In this document: piece after piece, positions 14,766-16,353 of the stretch
Position numbering within the stretch: position 1 is the stretch's first letter
Layout of the letters: each line of letters starts with the position of its first letter
Assembly (NCBI GenBank): GCA_031362245.1
Contig: JANLSD010000097.1
Span: forward strand, 1-16,353
DNA from: JAAURS01 sp031362245
GTDB taxonomy: Bacteria > Cyanobacteriota > Cyanobacteriia > Thermosynechococcales > Thermosynechococcaceae
Direction of reading: 5' to 3'
DNA length: 16,353 nucleotides
The notes under the pieces: generated by a model
What the model was told of the DNA's origin: nothing
The model's input: only the letters and a program-made list of their open reading frames with translations
The model's database searches: none
Program-made: the position numbers and the translations under genes

Positions 14766-14814
14766 GCCTGTTGATTCTAAGAGATTGAGGCCGCGATTGT
14801 GCCGATCCAATCCC

Positions 14815-16296
14815 CTAAAATCCGCTTGCTAAAAGTCGCAGGTCTGCTTCAGTTTGCTGTCCCAGAAATTCAGTGAGCCATTCTTTGACGTGGTAGGTGG
14901 CCCGACAGTCATCTTCGTTGTATAGCACGATGTCATTTAAGATGTCTTCATTACCCGTCTCCAGCCATTCACTGTACCAACAGATGGCCTGTGCTCCATT
15001 GGCGGCACTATTGCGCCACTCAAACCCCAGCCATCGTGCAATCAGTTTAAGGGTATAGCTTTCAATGGGTAAAACCACCGTGCGCGTTACCCATTCATGA
15101 AGATCAAAAAAGCGCGGTTGCACGGACGGGATAAATCCATCGGGTGCGCCATAGAGCCTTGCCAAACGAGTGACGGTTTGAACTTCGTAGGCGCAAAAGT
15201 GAAAAATAGGCGCATCGGGATAACGCTGAAATAAAAACACCAAGTCTTGCCATGCCTGCATTTCTTCTTGGGGTTCCTTGGCTAGAAAGGGATAAAACTG
15301 CTGCTGGTTATGAACCCGATCCACCACTAAGATGCCGTGAAGATACACCAAATCAAGCCCTGGCTCGGCTTCAATGTCGAAGTACAGCTCAATGGGCGCT
15401 GTGGGCAGCGTGTCAAAATCTTTAAAATCTCTCGCACTATCTAATAGAACAGGCTGTTGATAAACAAAAGACTGTGCCTGAGACACCAGCTTACTAGAGA
15501 TGTCATGGCCCAAACCCGTTTTGGCATGGAGATGGATGGGGTCAGTTTCGGCCAAAATTTCGGCGGTTGCTAAGTGATGGGCCTGAAGCACTGGATAACG
15601 GGTGGGGGTGACGCCTGGTAGTAGCGAGAGATGATTTGCAGATTGGGCGATCGCATAGCAGTGATCAAACCACACGCACATCCCACATCGATTGCGGGCA
15701 ATGAACACCTCCGGCTCCTGGCGATCAAGCAGCATCTCTAAAAGATCATCGCGCAGCGCTTCCATTTGAGGCATCACCTTGGGTAGGTCAATGGCATACC
15801 AACCCTTGTCTTTGAGATAGAGCCAAGCCACTTCAGTTTGCACCTGCTGCACTTCACTCAGAACATCCGCCCCAAAGGCACTCAGAATCTGATACTCCAA
15901 CTTAGGACGCTTGCTGAGCTTGACATCCACAGGCACATACAGCCAATCCCCAAATACAGAAACCCCAGACCTGCGGATTAGCAAATCTGGGGTACTCACA
16001 AAGCTATATTGGTCGGTTCTGGAGCTATGCAACACCCCATTGCGGATGACGGGGACACCCTGATACATGAGGTCTAGGGTCGCAGCGCCTCCAGCTTGCC
16101 AGTCATGGCGGGGATATTTGGGCTGGACGATGGGCTGGTCAAAATTCAGGCTATCCTGAAAACGCTGTTTATCTTGACCCAACTTAAGCAAAAAATCGTT
16201 AACCTGACCGCGAACGCTTGCCTCGCCATACATCTCTAGAAATGCTTGTCGATGGCAGCGTTGAAAGTTAAGCAGCAGTTGATCCGTAAGCAGCAT
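14815..16296 (-). CDS. TM0106-type RecB-like nuclease with C-terminal RNase H-fold exonuclease domain
   Basis: A 493-residue two-domain nuclease of the TM0106/RecB-like family. The N-terminal half has the PD-(D/E)XK core: TPDLLI (Asp104) and VPVDVKLSK (Asp124, Lys126). Cys14 plus CGMC and the following Cys (204, 207, 213) give the four-Cys layout of Cas4/AddB-type Fe-S nucleases. The C-terminal half (from ~300) is an RNase H-like (YprB/DEDD-type) exonuclease domain: LYFDIEAEPG (Asp307, Glu309), IFHFCAYE (365-371) and YNEDDCRAT (Asp462, Asp463). It probably acts on DNA ends or RNA/DNA intermediates; the real role is unknown. No helicase motifs are present and no cas gene is nearby, so it is not a CRISPR Cas4. 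Start ATG 16296. It is the first gene of the minus-strand series within the window, 86 bases upstream of the trmJ-like gene; the gap (14729-14814) holds the tandem repeat and no other clear signal. Confidence 0.9.
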   Translation of the reverse strand: MLLTDQLLLNFQRCHRQAFLEMYGEASVRGQVNDFLLKLGQDKQRFQDSLNFDQPIVQPKYPRHDWQAGGAATLDLMYQGVPVIRNGVLHSSRTDQYSFVSTPDLLIRRSGVSVFGDWLYVPVDVKLSKRPKLEYQILSAFGADVLSEVQQVQTEVAWLYLKDKGWYAIDLPKVMPQMEALRDDLLEMLLDRQEPEVFIARNRCGMCVWFDHCYAIAQSANHLSLLPGVTPTRYPVLQAHHLATAEILAETDPIHLHAKTGLGHDISSKLVSQAQSFVYQQPVLLDSARDFKDFDTLPTAPIELYFDIEAEPGLDLVYLHGILVVDRVHNQQQFYPFLAKEPQEEMQAWQDLVFLFQRYPDAPIFHFCAYEVQTVTRLARLYGAPDGFIPSVQPRFFDLHEWVTRTVVLPIESYTLKLIARWLGFEWRNSAANGAQAICWYSEWLETGNEDILNDIVLYNEDDCRATYHVKEWLTEFLGQQTEADLRLLASGF

Positions 16297-16305
16297 GCTG
16301 AATCG

Positions 16306-16333
16306 GTCATAGAACCTGTAGGCATCTTAACAA
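16306..16333 (-). promoter_or_regulatory. Possible promoter of the TM0106-type nuclease gene
   Basis: On the minus strand TTGTTA (16328-16333) and TATGAC (16306-16311) are 16 bases apart, and the -10 box is only 9 bases from the ATG. The transcript would be almost leaderless, so this is a weak call. Confidence 0.3.
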
Positions 16334-16353
16334 AACATTCCATTTCTCGGGCA

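Noticed and set aside
14815..16296. CRISPR-associated Cas4
   Set aside because: The protein is much longer than Cas4, has an extra RNase H-type domain, and no repeats or cas genes occur in the window.

Overview
The window is chromosomal DNA of a cyanobacterium. The strongest evidence is a complete chlorophyll synthase gene (chlG) next to tgt. About fifteen perfect copies of the cyanobacterial octamer GCGATCGC (HIP1) are scattered through both genes and gaps. Small cyanobacterial families of unknown role, such as the DUF4360-like secreted protein, fit too. The genus cannot be fixed from this sequence; HIP1 and the gene set argue against the marine Prochlorococcus/Synechococcus group.

Layout. 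Positions 1-2032 (minus strand) are one uninterrupted reading frame that runs off the left edge. It is easy to miss because it has no stop inside the window. It encodes a catalase-like heme domain followed by two copies of an unnamed module marked by HFARWVI. A strong hairpin terminator (2137-2170) separates it from a two-gene exported-hydrolase block read leftwards: a full-length two-half M16 zinc protease (2203-5043) and a phosphoesterase of the phospholipase C/acid phosphatase type (5089-6285). Divergent from these is a membrane-anchored HEMLH protein with a long tyrosine-periodic coiled coil (6516-7604).

Next come tgt (7659-8777) and chlG (8778-9809), whose stop and start codons abut. chlG has a good sigma-70-type promoter and an inverted repeat in its leader. 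A secreted DUF4360-like protein (9974-10546) and an unknown 192-residue protein (10853-11431) diverge from a 306-base gap holding a terminator-like hairpin and a 9-base direct repeat.

The right third is all minus strand: a sugar-nucleotide pyrophosphorylase (11457-12626), a protein with an N-terminal helix-turn-helix and a very acidic linker (12783-13883), a TrmJ-like tRNA 2'-O-methyltransferase (13958-14728), and a TM0106-type RecB/RNase H nuclease with a probable Fe-S cluster (14815-16296).

How the genes fit together. Most are ordinary housekeeping genes. Chlorophyll synthesis (chlG) and two tRNA modification enzymes (tgt, trmJ-like) are core functions. The M16 protease and the phosphoesterase probably share a transcript, and both appear to act outside the cytoplasm. 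No mobile element, CRISPR array, tRNA or rRNA was seen. The least explained items are the catalase-like repeat protein at the left edge, the tyrosine-periodic HEMLH protein, and several upstream repeat arrangements (chlG, the 10853 gene, the pyrophosphorylase, and the trmJ-like start).
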